Source: Hyphomicrobiales bacterium
Lineage (GTDB): Bacteria > Pseudomonadota > Alphaproteobacteria > Rhizobiales > Rhizobiaceae
Length of the DNA stretch: 64,000 nucleotides
Assembly: GCA_900473205.1 (NCBI GenBank)
Contig: UCLB01000007.1
Location: 186,001 to 250,000, forward strand
Direction of reading: 5' to 3'
The notes beneath the pieces are model-generated. The model was not told the DNA's origin and did no database searches. It saw only the letters and a list, made by a program, of their open reading frames with translations. Positions 52,195-61,529 of this stretch are shown piece by piece. Within the stretch, counting starts at the first letter, position 1. Every line of letters begins with the position of its first letter. The translations under genes were made by a program, and so were the position numbers.

Positions 52195-52341
52195 TTAGCG
52201 GCCAACTGCTGCGCGGGCTACGCTGCGGATGTCGGCGTGGTTGATGCCGAGGTCCTGAAGTTCGCGCGAGCTCATGCGGCCCAGTTCGGTTACGGTCTGA
52301 CGGTATTTGCGCCAGTTGTTGAAAGAGCGTGCTACGTTCAT
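52195..52341 (-). CDS. DUF1127 small arginine-rich protein
   Basis: Forty-eight residues, read from ATG 52341 behind AAAGGGGATC: MNVARSFNNWRKYRQTVTEL, then the DUF1127 signature LGRMSSRELQDLGINHADI and a basic tail. The family is abundant in alphaproteobacteria; the Rhodobacter member CcaF1 is an RNA-binding protein encoded with the CcsR small RNAs. The same pairing is seen here with four CCUCCUCCC hairpins directly downstream. Role: probably RNA handling or stress adaptation, inferred from that relative. Confidence 0.9.
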   Translation of the reverse strand: MNVARSFNNWRKYRQTVTELGRMSSRELQDLGINHADIRSVARAAVGR

Positions 52342-52542
52342 GATGATCCCCTTTCTTGAGGCCTCTTGACGTTAGCGACCAGGCTTCGGTTCCAACGTCG
52401 TTTCGGTGGTTGAAATATAGGCCTTATTAAGCTGCTTGATAACAGACAAGGATTCACGACCGCCATGCATATGACGCATGGGTAATGTAGATGTGATGAA
52501 AAATCATGCGGGCAAAACCACCATCAGAGACCCGTTGCAAAC

Positions 52543-53352
52543 CTACTTGCGGCCGCGGAAGTCATCCATCGTGTGATATATTCCGAGCCATTGCCCACCA
52601 ATCCTGTCGAACCAGCGGACCGGCAAAAGACCGCGCAGCAGCGGCAAAAAGTTGATGATCCATGGCAGACGCAGAAAAATACGATTGGATTTGACCGCAG
52701 CAATGATGCGGTCTGCAACATACTCCGCGTCCAGAATAGGAATGAAGGGTGAGCGGACACCGGCAAACATGCCGGTATTGATGTAGTAAGGCGTCACCGT
52801 CGTCACACCGACACCGGTCTTTTCCTGCTCCATCTCAATGCGCAGGGAATCGGACCAGCCGATAATGGCCCACTTGCTAGCGCAGTAGACCGACATTTTG
52901 GGATTGGAAACCATACCTCCTGCGGAGGCGATGTTGACGATGTGGCCACTGCGGCGGGCAATCATGCCGGACAGGAATTCTCTTGCCACATAAAGCGGCG
53001 CTGCTGCGTTCACATCCATCGTCAGCGCAATGTCTCTGGCGCTGTGTTCCACAAAGGTTTTTCCGATAATGACGCCGGCATTGTTGATGGCGATATCAAC
53101 CTCTACGCCCGCAGCCCGCATCTCTTCTGCTGCGGCTGCTATCCGTGCTGGATCGGCCAAATCCACAAGGTAGCCAGAAACGTGGAAGCCTTGCCCGGTC
53201 AACTCAGAAACAATGTCGTGCAGGGCCTGCTGCTGGACATCCCAGATCACCAGATGCGCTGCGCCCTGAGCCAGAAATCTGCGCCCCAGCAACAGGCCGA
53301 TACCCGATACCCCGCCTGTGATGAGGACCGTCTTACCGCGCAGTATTTTCAT
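52543..53352 (-). CDS. SDR-family oxidoreductase (membrane-anchored type)
   Basis: Short-chain dehydrogenase of 269 residues. LITGGVSGIG for the dinucleotide, NNAGVI, and catalytic YCASKWAIIGWSDSLR. The C-terminal extension contains hydrophobic stretches such as FLRLPWIINFLPLLRGLLP, which fit the group of SDRs with a membrane-associated tail acting on lipids or retinol-like substrates. It is divergent from a TetR gene with a palindromic operator candidate between them, and is probably its target. Confidence 0.87.
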   Translation of the reverse strand: MKILRGKTVLITGGVSGIGLLLGRRFLAQGAAHLVIWDVQQQALHDIVSELTGQGFHVSGYLVDLADPARIAAAAEEMRAAGVEVDIAINNAGVIIGKTFVEHSARDIALTMDVNAAAPLYVAREFLSGMIARRSGHIVNIASAGGMVSNPKMSVYCASKWAIIGWSDSLRIEMEQEKTGVGVTTVTPYYINTGMFAGVRSPFIPILDAEYVADRIIAAVKSNRIFLRLPWIINFLPLLRGLLPVRWFDRIGGQWLGIYHTMDDFRGRK

Positions 53353-53387
53353 GGGAGACCTGCCAGTGAAAGTTGCTATGAAATAAG

Positions 53388-53403
53388 GAGAGTAATTACT
53401 CTC
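53388..53403. promoter_or_regulatory. TetR operator candidate (perfect 16-bp palindrome)
   Basis: GAGAGTAATTACTCTC lies 36 bp upstream of the SDR start and about 80 bp from the divergent TetR gene. Symmetry and place fit a TetR operator. Confidence 0.6.
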
Positions 53404-53484
53404 TTTTTATTCATAATAGGGACTGCCGTCAAGCGCAGAGATTTGATATGCGCGTAAAGTCTGATTTTCAGGAAAACCGCGCTG

Positions 53485-54141
53485 ATGCCTTCTAGACCAA
53501 CCATTGATGATGCCGACCTGCCCTCGTCTGTGCCACGGCGCGCGCCGGTTCAGGAACGTGGCCGCCGCCGCGTGCAGCAATTGCTGGATGCAGCGGTTGA
53601 GGTGTTCGTCGAGGTTGGCGTCGATAACGCGACCACCAATGCCATCGCCGCACGCGCAAAGACATCAGTAGGCCTGCTCTACAAGTTCTTCCCCAACAAG
53701 CAGGCGCTGGTGGAAGCGATGGCAGAGAAATATGTCGCCGAAATCGAAGGTTTGATAGGCCTGCAGGAGCAGGAGGGCATTGCCGAGTGGCCCCTTCGCG
53801 ATGCCATCGACTGGATCGTGCGCGCGACATTGATGTTTCATGAGGCCAATCCGGCCTTTCATCATGTCCTGCGAGCCGTTCGTAGCAACAACACAGATAA
53901 AAGTACGGCTTTGCTCGATCATACGAAATATTTGATCTCGCACTTACTTGAACTGCGCATGCCCACGCTTCGCAACGCCCGGGACCTTCACGCGTCAGTG
54001 GGTGTTGAGGCTGCTCAGGCTCTGATTGTCTATGCTTGCAGGCTGCCAGAAGATGAGCGCGCAGCGGTGACCGAAGAAACGGTCAAGATGCTGACCCGTT
54101 ACCTCGAGCCGGAGTATCTGCCCCCGGCTCGAAACGGGTAA
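53485..54141 (+). CDS. TetR-family transcriptional regulator
   Basis: Regulator of 218 residues. N-terminal arginine-rich tail, then RVQQLLDAAVEVFVEVGVDNATTNAIA with the recognition helix SVGLLYKFFPNKQALVEAM, and a helical ligand domain. Divergent from the SDR gene; convergent with transketolase, 13 bp apart. Probably represses the SDR gene through the palindrome at 53388. Confidence 0.88.
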   Translation: MPSRPTIDDADLPSSVPRRAPVQERGRRRVQQLLDAAVEVFVEVGVDNATTNAIAARAKTSVGLLYKFFPNKQALVEAMAEKYVAEIEGLIGLQEQEGIAEWPLRDAIDWIVRATLMFHEANPAFHHVLRAVRSNNTDKSTALLDHTKYLISHLLELRMPTLRNARDLHASVGVEAAQALIVYACRLPEDERAAVTEETVKMLTRYLEPEYLPPARNG

Positions 54142-54154
54142 ACGCCTATTTGGG

Positions 54155-56200
54155 TTACTGCCCAAACTGTTTGATCACGTCCCGTGCAGCGGTGACGACA
54201 GCTTCGGTTGTGATGTCGAACTTCTTGTAGACATCCTCGATCTTTCCGGACGCGCCGAAACGGTGCATGCCGACAAACTTGCCATCGAGCCCGATATAGC
54301 GATCCCAGGAATCCTGCACTGCGGCTTCAACCGCAACACGGGCTCGGGTTTCACCGATTACGGATCGCTGATAGGCCGCGTCCTGCTTTTCGAACAACAG
54401 CCTGCACGGCATGGAAACGACAGCCGTCGGCACCCCTTCGCTCTGGAGAACATCGCGTGCCTTTACGGCAAGCTGCAACTCGGAGCCTGAGGCAAAGATC
54501 GTCAGTTTCCGCTCGCCCCCTTCAGCATCCAGCAGCACATAGCCACCTTTGGCAGATAGATTGGCATTGCCCCGCTCGTGCCTCAGCAATGGCATGGGTT
54601 GGCGAGAAAGAGCGATGAGGGCGGCCTGCCGTGGTTCGTCCAGAATGGATTCCCAGCATTCCGCGGTCTCAATTGCATCGCCGGGCCGGTAGACGGCCAG
54701 CTGAGGAATAGCGCGAAGCGCGCTGAGATGCTCTATCGGCTGGTGCGTAGGCCCGTCTTCGCCAAGACCGATGGAGTCATGAGTCATCACGAAGATCGTT
54801 CGAATTTCCATCATAGCCGCAAGGCGAATGGATGGGCGGCAGTAATCCGAGAAGGTCAGGAAGGTGCCGCCATAGGGAATCAAGCCGCCATGGAGAGCAA
54901 TACCATTCATGATCGCCGCCATGCCATGTTCGCGCACGCCGTAATGGATGTAGGACCCGGAAAACGCACCGGGCTCGATATCGGTCTGGGTCTTCGCTTT
55001 GGTATTGTTGGACGGCGTCAAATCGGCAGAGCCGCCCAGCATTTCAGGGATAGCATCAAACAAATGGTTCAGCACAATGCCGCTGGATTGACGCGTCGCC
55101 AAATCCTTCTCGCTTTTCAGCAATTCCGTCTTCGCACCCGAGATCGCTTCGCGCCATCTATCGGGTAGCTCGCCGTCCATCCGGCGCTTGAAATCTGCTC
55201 CGAGCTCTCCCTCGCTTTGTTCAACCCGGTCCAGCCATTCCTGTCGCTTCGTGCGGCCCTTGGCACCGATCTTGCGCCAGTCATCCAGCAAATTCTGCGG
55301 AATTTCGAAAGGCGGTGACGACCAGCCGAGTAATTTGCGGGCTCCAGCGATTTCTTCTTCTCCGGGTGCATCGCTATGGGCTTTCTGGGTGCCTGCCTTG
55401 GTTGGAAAACCGAACCCGATGATCGTGCGGCAGGAGATGAGCGTTGGTTTATCGGTCACATTCCTGGCTTCGATAATGGCATCACGAATAGCATCCGTGT
55501 CGTGGCCATCGATTTCCACCACATGCCAATTGGACGCGCGGAAACGCGCAACCTGATCGTCGGACTCCGCGAGCTTGGTCGCTCCGTCGATGGAAATCGA
55601 ATTATTGTCGAAGAACGCGATCAAACGCCCCAGCTTGCGATGTCCGGCGAAGGATATCGCTTCCTGGCTGATACCTTCCATCAGGCATCCATCGCCCAGA
55701 AAGACGTAGGTGAAATGGTCGACCAGATCATCGCCGAAGGAGGCGTTCATGATTCGCTCAGCGAATGCGAAGCCAACGGAATTCGCCAGCCCTTGGCCGA
55801 GTGGTCCTGTTGTGGTCTCAATACCGGTGGCGTGGTGATATTCGGGGTGACCTGCCGTGCGGCTATCGATCTGGCGGAAACGTTTGATCTCCTCCAACGT
55901 CATGTCTTCATAACCAGTGAGATACAACAAGCTATAGAGCAGCATGGAGCCGTGACCGTTGGAAATGATGAACCGATCACGGTCAAACCAATGTGGGTCT
56001 TTCGGATCGAAGGTCATGAACTCGGAAAACAAGACGGTTGCGATATCCGCCATGCCCATCGGCATTCCGGGGTGACCGCTCTTGGCCTGCTGAACGGCGT
56101 CCATGGACAAAAACCGGATGCAATTGGCAAGCTCTCGCAAATGCGGGTCGCGTGGCGGCGGCACAGATTTCTGTGGTGAAATGGTGGATTGGTCCTGCAT
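54155..56200 (-). CDS. tkt: Transketolase
   Basis: Thiamine-diphosphate enzyme of the pentose phosphate pathway moving two-carbon units between ketoses and aldoses, 681 residues. ThDP/Mg motif GDGCLMEGISQEAISFAG, the GHPGMPMGMADIA block, and the pyrimidine-domain REHGMAAIMNGIALHGG with the catalytic glutamate are present. The start at 56200 follows GAGGAG; the upstream frame to 56281 lacks support. It is divergent from gnd-zwf, so this locus concentrates pentose phosphate enzymes. Confidence 0.94.
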   Translation of the reverse strand: MQDQSTISPQKSVPPPRDPHLRELANCIRFLSMDAVQQAKSGHPGMPMGMADIATVLFSEFMTFDPKDPHWFDRDRFIISNGHGSMLLYSLLYLTGYEDMTLEEIKRFRQIDSRTAGHPEYHHATGIETTTGPLGQGLANSVGFAFAERIMNASFGDDLVDHFTYVFLGDGCLMEGISQEAISFAGHRKLGRLIAFFDNNSISIDGATKLAESDDQVARFRASNWHVVEIDGHDTDAIRDAIIEARNVTDKPTLISCRTIIGFGFPTKAGTQKAHSDAPGEEEIAGARKLLGWSSPPFEIPQNLLDDWRKIGAKGRTKRQEWLDRVEQSEGELGADFKRRMDGELPDRWREAISGAKTELLKSEKDLATRQSSGIVLNHLFDAIPEMLGGSADLTPSNNTKAKTQTDIEPGAFSGSYIHYGVREHGMAAIMNGIALHGGLIPYGGTFLTFSDYCRPSIRLAAMMEIRTIFVMTHDSIGLGEDGPTHQPIEHLSALRAIPQLAVYRPGDAIETAECWESILDEPRQAALIALSRQPMPLLRHERGNANLSAKGGYVLLDAEGGERKLTIFASGSELQLAVKARDVLQSEGVPTAVVSMPCRLLFEKQDAAYQRSVIGETRARVAVEAAVQDSWDRYIGLDGKFVGMHRFGASGKIEDVYKKFDITTEAVVTAARDVIKQFGQ

Positions 56201-56593
56201 GGGGGAAACTCCTCGACATGTTCGCGGTTGCGACGTCATTGTGGAAAAGCCCGCTCCACCGTCAAATGTTCCAATGACCAAATGTTTTCACCCCTTTTGA
56301 GGGCGGAAACCCCTGATGCGCCGTCCGTCGTCGGCGCTGTCACTCACAACATCGATATGTCTTAATTGCTGGCGAAGTTTGGTGATACTGTTGCCCAGAA
56401 ACCGGGAGAACGGGATGGCAGATAACAGCCTGAACAGGCAGTTCCAGCGACTGCGCTTCGAACATTCCAATCCGCCGGAACCTCCCTGAGCCATGTGGTG
56501 TTTATCCTCACCCACGGTGTGCTCACGACATCCTCACCTCCACACTGATCCGCACGCCGCGAAACACATCTGGAATTTCACAAGGAAAATCAC
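56201..56593. other. Intergenic region between tkt and gnd, with one possible leader ORF
   Basis: A 393-bp divergent promoter region. No conserved gene is recognised. A 24-codon frame at 56415-56489 (MADNSLNRQFQRLRFEHSNP...) follows GGGAG at good spacing and could be a short leader peptide. Otherwise no clear palindrome or terminator is seen. Confidence 0.4.
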
Positions 56594-57610
56594 ATGCAGA
56601 TCGGAATGATGGGACTGGGCAGAATGGGCGCAAACATGGTCCGGCGCCTGCTGAAAGGCGGCCATGAATGCGTCGTCTACGATATCAACCCTGCAAGCGT
56701 AGCTGCTCTCGTTTCCGAGGGCGCGGTCGGCGCGACCTCCATGGAAGACTTCGTTTCCAAACTTCAAAAGCCCGCCTGCGCGTGGCTGATGCTCCCCGCA
56801 GCCATCACGGGCGCGAATGTCGATAAGGTCGCGGCCTTGATGTCCGCTGGTGACATCATCATCGATGGTGGAAACTCCTATTACCATGACGATGTGGACA
56901 AGGCGGAGCAACTGCGCGCCAAGGGCATCGACTATATCGATGTTGGCACCAGCGGCGGCGTCTGGGGCGTGGAGCGCGGTTATTGCCTGATGATCGGCGG
57001 ACCGGACGAGGCTGTGCGTCACCTCGACCCCATCTTCGCAACACTGGCTCCCGGCGATACGCCTGACACACAGGCGGCGAGCGAGGGCTTGCGCACCGCC
57101 CATCTCGGCTATCTGCATTGCGGCCCGACGGGTGCCGGCCATTTCGTGAAAATGGTCCATAACGGCATCGAATACGGCATGATGGCGGCTTATGCCGAGG
57201 GAATGAACATCCTGAAAGCCGCCAATGCCGGTAAAAAGACTCGAGATGTCGATGCGGAAACAAGCCCGCTGCCAACGCCGCAATATTATCAGTTCGATAT
57301 CGACATGGCGGCGGTCTCGGAAGTGTGGCGGCACGGCAGCGTCATCAGCTCGTGGCTTCTTGACCTCACAGCGGACGCTTTGAAGCAGGATCCAGAGCTG
57401 GCGGCCTATGGCGGTCGGGTCTCGGATTCCGGTGAAGGACGCTGGACGCTCAAGGCCGCCATCGATACCGGCGTCCCCGCCCCGGTCCTGTCCTCCGCTC
57501 TGTTCCAGCGGTTCAACTCGCAAGGCGAGTCGCTCTACGCGGACAAGCTGCTCTCGGCCATGCGGTTTGCCTTTGGTGGCCACCATGAAAAGCCGAAATC
57601 CGGCGCCTGA
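56594..57610 (+). CDS. gnd: 6-phosphogluconate dehydrogenase, decarboxylating (short type)
   Basis: Oxidises 6-phosphogluconate to ribulose 5-phosphate and CO2. The 338-residue length is that of the short Gnd/YqeC class, shorter than the E. coli enzyme of about 470. Rossmann motif [37 protein letters not shown], and the catalytic [19 protein letters not shown]. It is followed 14 bp later by zwf, as expected for an oxidative pentose phosphate unit. Short forms often prefer NAD; cofactor not proven here. Confidence 0.92.
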   Translation: MQIGMMGLGRMGANMVRRLLKGGHECVVYDINPASVAALVSEGAVGATSMEDFVSKLQKPACAWLMLPAAITGANVDKVAALMSAGDIIIDGGNSYYHDDVDKAEQLRAKGIDYIDVGTSGGVWGVERGYCLMIGGPDEAVRHLDPIFATLAPGDTPDTQAASEGLRTAHLGYLHCGPTGAGHFVKMVHNGIEYGMMAAYAEGMNILKAANAGKKTRDVDAETSPLPTPQYYQFDIDMAAVSEVWRHGSVISSWLLDLTADALKQDPELAAYGGRVSDSGEGRWTLKAAIDTGVPAPVLSSALFQRFNSQGESLYADKLLSAMRFAFGGHHEKPKSGA

Positions 57611-57624
57611 GCACAATCGAGGAC

Positions 57625-59004
57625 ATGACCATGACCGAGACACGATCCGATACGCTGGTGCTGTTCGGGGCAACCGGCGACCTTGCTTATAAGAAGATAT
57701 TTCCAGCGCTTTACGCCCTTGTGGCGCGGGGCATGTTGAACGAGCCGATCATCGGTATCGCTTTTGAAGATTGGGATGTCGGGCAACTTCTGGCCCGCGC
57801 CCGCGAGGGCATAACTAAAGCCGTCGGCACCATCGATGAAGGTGTCTTCACGAAATTTGCCTCCTTGCTGCGCTATGTCAGCGGCGATTACCGCAATCAA
57901 TCGACATTCGACAAGCTAAAGGACGCAATCGGCCCTGGCCGGCATCCGCTCTATTATCTGGCCGTGCCACCCAGCATGTTCGAACCCGTGGTGCAGGGGC
58001 TGGAACAATCCGGCGGGGCCACGGGCGCGCGGCTGATGGTGGAGAAACCTTTCGGGCGCGACCTGCAATCCGCGCGATGGCTCAACCGCGTACTGCATAT
58101 CGTTTTCGAAGAAAAATCGATTTACCGGATTGATCATTATCTCGGTAAGGAAGCGATCCAGAACCTGCTCTATTTCCGTTTTGCCAACTCTTTTCTTGAG
58201 CCAATCTGGAACCGCGATCATATCGAAAGCATCCAGATCACGATGGCGGAAGACTTTGGGGTACAGGGGCGCGGGCGGTTCTATGATGAAGTCGGTTGCA
58301 TCCGCGATGTCATTCAGAACCACCTCCTCAACATTCTACTGCTTCTGGCCATGGAGCCGCCATCCGGGCGCTCGGCTGACGACCTGATCGATGAAAAAGT
58401 ACAGGTCCTAAAGGCAATCCGCACATTGACGAAGGATGATGTCGTGCGCGGCCAGTTCGAAGGCTATCTCTCCGAGCCCGGCGTTCAGCCGGCCTCAAGC
58501 GTGGAAACCTTCGCCGCAGTGCGGTTCTTCGTTGATACATGGCGTTGGAAGGATGTGCCCTTCTTCATCCGAGCCGGCAAAAACCTGCCTGTCCACGCAA
58601 CGGAAGTCGTTGTCCGCTTAAAGCCACCACCGCTCAATGTCTTCGATGACATCAAGCCTGCGGACGCCAACTACATCCGCTTTCGCATTGCCCCGGAAGT
58701 CTCCGTCGCCATCGGCGCTCGTCGCAAGGCCGCAGGCGATGCCATGCAGGGAGAAAAGATCGAGCTCTATGCCGTCGATGACGATCAGGGCGACATGGAG
58801 CCCTACGAGCGTTTGATCAGCGACGCGATGAACGGCAACGGCCAGCTTTTCACACGACAGGATGCCAGTGAAATTGCCTGGCGCATCGTCGAACCCGTGC
58901 TGGACGACAAGGCAACCCCGGCAAGCTATCAGCCAGGAACCTGGGGACCAGAAGACGCCATGGCCAATTTCGGCCCTCCGAACGGCTGGAGCGACCCAGC
59001 TTAA
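57625..59004 (+). CDS. zwf: Glucose-6-phosphate 1-dehydrogenase
   Basis: First enzyme of the oxidative pentose phosphate and Entner-Doudoroff routes, 459 residues. Coenzyme motif [17 protein letters not shown], catalytic [37 protein letters not shown], and the EKPFGRD segment. Start could be the ATG at 57625 or the second at 57631. Residues are all conserved, so it should be active. The neighbours gnd and tkt supply subsequent steps; pgl is not in the window. Confidence 0.94.
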   Translation: MTMTETRSDTLVLFGATGDLAYKKIFPALYALVARGMLNEPIIGIAFEDWDVGQLLARAREGITKAVGTIDEGVFTKFASLLRYVSGDYRNQSTFDKLKDAIGPGRHPLYYLAVPPSMFEPVVQGLEQSGGATGARLMVEKPFGRDLQSARWLNRVLHIVFEEKSIYRIDHYLGKEAIQNLLYFRFANSFLEPIWNRDHIESIQITMAEDFGVQGRGRFYDEVGCIRDVIQNHLLNILLLLAMEPPSGRSADDLIDEKVQVLKAIRTLTKDDVVRGQFEGYLSEPGVQPASSVETFAAVRFFVDTWRWKDVPFFIRAGKNLPVHATEVVVRLKPPPLNVFDDIKPADANYIRFRIAPEVSVAIGARRKAAGDAMQGEKIELYAVDDDQGDMEPYERLISDAMNGNGQLFTRQDASEIAWRIVEPVLDDKATPASYQPGTWGPEDAMANFGPPNGWSDPA

Positions 59005-59124
59005 AACGCTGCTAAATTCAAAAGATCACCAAGGCCCGGCAGCGCGTCTTGGTGGATCCGATACCCGTCTGTCGAGCCTCCATATTTCAAGCCTAAAATA
59101 TTTTAACCGCTCCTCCGCTTTCGA

Positions 59125-59153
59125 TTGACAAGCGCAAAATCCAAATTTACTTT
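59125..59153 (+). promoter_or_regulatory. Candidate sigma-70 promoter of aromatic operon
   Basis: TTGACA, 17-bp spacer, TACTTT, ending 56 bp before the first gene of the operon. The -35 is perfect, the -10 weak, consistent with a regulated promoter. Confidence 0.45.
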
Positions 59154-59209
59154 AATCTTCAAATAATATTGGGGATCGGCAAACACGCCGAAAAGCCACG
59201 GAGGGTGAC

Positions 59210-61522
59210 ATGCGTATCGTCTGTATCGGTGGAGGTCCTGCGGGGCTGTATTTTGCACTGTTGATGAAGAAGCTGCATCCCGAACATCACGTGACCGTGG
59301 TCGAGCGCAACCGTCCCTATGACACCTTCGGCTGGGGCGTCGTGTTTTCAGACCAGACCATGGCCTCCATGCAGGTGTGGGACAAGGACAGCGCCGACGA
59401 AATCCAACAGGCCTTCAATCACTGGGACGATATCGAGGTGCTGTTCAAGGGCACGCGCCAGCGCACCACCGGCCATGGCTTTGTCGGGATTGGCCGCAAA
59501 AAGCTGCTCAACATTTTGCAGGCGCGCTGCGAAGCGCTGGGCGTGGAGCTAGTCTTTGAGACCGAAGTTCAAAGCGATCTGGAATATCCGGACGCCGATC
59601 TTCTGATTGTATCGGACGGCCTGAACTCGAAAATCCGCAACAAGTATCAGGAGATTTTCGAGCCTGATCTGGTGGTGCGGCCCAACCGCTATATCTGGCT
59701 TGGCACGAACAAGCTGTTCGATGCCTTCACCTTCGACTTCCGCAAGACCGACCACGGCTGGTTCCAGGCGCATATCTACAAGTTCGATGAGAACACCTCG
59801 ACCTTCATCATCGAGACGACGGAAGAGGCCTATCAGGCGCATGGGCTGGGCCAGATGGACCAGCAGCAATCGATTGATTTCTGCCAGGACCTGTTTGCCG
59901 AGACGCTCGAGGGTTCCGAGTTGATGACCAATGCGCGCCATATGCGGGGCAGCGCCTGGCTCAACTTCACCCGGCTGATCTGCGGCAAGTGGAGCCATTT
60001 TAACGGCAACTCGCATGTCGTGCTGATGGGCGATGCCGCCCATACTGCACACTTCGCTATTGGCTCTGGCACCAAGCTGGCGATCGATGACGCCATCGAG
60101 CTCGCCAACCAGTTCAACAAGGCAGGGCACGGCAAGGACAGCATTGCCGATGTTCTCAAAACCTATGAGGACATTCGCCGCGTCGATGTCGCCCGCATTC
60201 AGAATGCGGCGCGCAATGCCATGGAGTGGTTCGAAGTGGTGGGCCAGCGTTATGCCGATACGCTGCCGCCCGAACAGTTCATGTATTCGATGCTGACCCG
60301 CTCGCAGCGCATCAGCCACGAGAATTTGCGCCTGCGCGACAAGGACTGGCTGGAAGGCTACGAGCACTGGTTTGCCCAGCAATCCGGCTTGCAGGTAAAG
60401 GACAACGAGCGTTGCCTGCCGCCGATGTTCACGCCCTACACGCTGCGTGGCACCACCCTTGCCAACCGCATCGTCGTCTCGCCGATGGCGATGTATTCGG
60501 CAACTGATGGCTTGCTCGATGATTTCCACATGGTGCATCTCGGCGCGCGCGCCATGGGTGGCGCGGGTCTGGTCTTTGCCGAGATGACCTGCGTATCGCC
60601 GGATGCCCGCATCACCCCCGGCTGCCTCGGGCTTTGGAACGGCGAGCAGATTGCCGGCTGGAAACGGTTCGTGGATTTTGCCCACGCCAACAGTGCGGCC
60701 AAGGTCGGCATTCAGCTGGGCCATGCCGGGCGCAAAGGCGCGACGAAACTGGCCTGGGAGGGCATCGACCAGCCGCTGGAAACAGGCGCGTGGCCGTTGT
60801 TCTCGGCCTCCGCTCTTCCCTATCTGAAGCACAGCGTCGTGCCCAAGGCGATGGACCGGGCCGATATGGACCGCGTCAAGGTCGACTTCGTTGCCGCCAC
60901 CAGGCGTGCCGCCGAAACCGGTGCCGACTGGCTGGAACTGCACTGCGCCCATGGCTATCTGCTGTCGAGCTTCCTGTCGCCACTGACGAATTTGCGTGAT
61001 GACGAGTATGGCGGCAGCCATGAGAACATGGCGCGTTATCCGCTGGAGGTGTTTGCGGCTGTGCGTGCAGCCTGGCCAGAAAACAAGCCGATCTCGGTTC
61101 GCCTGTCCTGCCATGACTGGGCAGAGGGCGGCAACACGCCTGATGATGCGGCGATCTATGCCCAGATGTTCAAGGATGCGGGAGCCGATCTGATCGACTG
61201 CTCCTCGGGTCAGGTATCGAAGGAAGAAAAGCCTGTTTATGGCCGTCTGTTCCAGACACCGTTCTCCGACAAGATCCGCAACGAAATCGGCATTCCGACC
61301 ATTGCCGTCGGTGCGATCTCGGAGGCCGATCATGCCAACTCGATCATCTCGGCCGGTCGTGCGGATCTGTGCGCCGTCGCTCGTCCACATCTTGCCGATC
61401 CGTCCTGGGCATTGCATGAGGCTGCCAAGATTGGCCTGAAATCCGTGGCCTGGCCGAAGCAATATATGTCGGCGAAAGGCCAGTACGAAGCCAATCTCGA
61501 GCGCGCAGCGGCGGCAAAGTGA
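59210..61522 (+). CDS. Bifunctional aromatic acyl-CoA monooxygenase / old yellow enzyme fusion (anthraniloyl-CoA or salicylyl-CoA type)
   Basis: Fusion of two flavoproteins, 770 residues. N-terminal part (1 to about 390): FAD monooxygenase with IGGGPAGLYFALLM and GDAAHTAHFAIGSGTKLAIDD. C-terminal part (about 400-770): NADH:flavin oxidoreductase of the old yellow enzyme family with FTPYTLRGTTLANRIVVSPM, QLGHAGRKG, CAHGYLLSSFLSPL. This architecture is that of 2-aminobenzoyl-CoA monooxygenase/reductase and of enzymes annotated as salicylyl-CoA 5-hydroxylase. It begins a six-gene plus-strand operon with thioesterase, RidA and ring-cleavage-type genes. Which aromatic CoA is used is not decidable here. 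Confidence 0.88.
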   Translation: MRIVCIGGGPAGLYFALLMKKLHPEHHVTVVERNRPYDTFGWGVVFSDQTMASMQVWDKDSADEIQQAFNHWDDIEVLFKGTRQRTTGHGFVGIGRKKLLNILQARCEALGVELVFETEVQSDLEYPDADLLIVSDGLNSKIRNKYQEIFEPDLVVRPNRYIWLGTNKLFDAFTFDFRKTDHGWFQAHIYKFDENTSTFIIETTEEAYQAHGLGQMDQQQSIDFCQDLFAETLEGSELMTNARHMRGSAWLNFTRLICGKWSHFNGNSHVVLMGDAAHTAHFAIGSGTKLAIDDAIELANQFNKAGHGKDSIADVLKTYEDIRRVDVARIQNAARNAMEWFEVVGQRYADTLPPEQFMYSMLTRSQRISHENLRLRDKDWLEGYEHWFAQQSGLQVKDNERCLPPMFTPYTLRGTTLANRIVVSPMAMYSATDGLLDDFHMVHLGARAMGGAGLVFAEMTCVSPDARITPGCLGLWNGEQIAGWKRFVDFAHANSAAKVGIQLGHAGRKGATKLAWEGIDQPLETGAWPLFSASALPYLKHSVVPKAMDRADMDRVKVDFVAATRRAAETGADWLELHCAHGYLLSSFLSPLTNLRDDEYGGSHENMARYPLEVFAAVRAAWPENKPISVRLSCHDWAEGGNTPDDAAIYAQMFKDAGADLIDCSSGQVSKEEKPVYGRLFQTPFSDKIRNEIGIPTIAVGAISEADHANSIISAGRADLCAVARPHLADPSWALHEAAKIGLKSVAWPKQYMSAKGQYEANLERAAAAK

Positions 61523-61529
61523 GGCTGAC

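Noticed and set aside
56288-56515. Minus-strand frame of 75 codons before tkt
   Set aside because: No similarity to any family, no ribosome binding site, lies in the divergent promoter region.
56534-57673. Minus-strand frame of about 380 codons opposite gnd
   Set aside because: Antisense of gnd, which has all catalytic motifs.
59024-59054. Seven-bp inverted repeat CACCAAG / CTTGGTG after zwf as terminator
   Set aside because: The loop is 14 bases and there is no T tract; too weak to list as a terminator.
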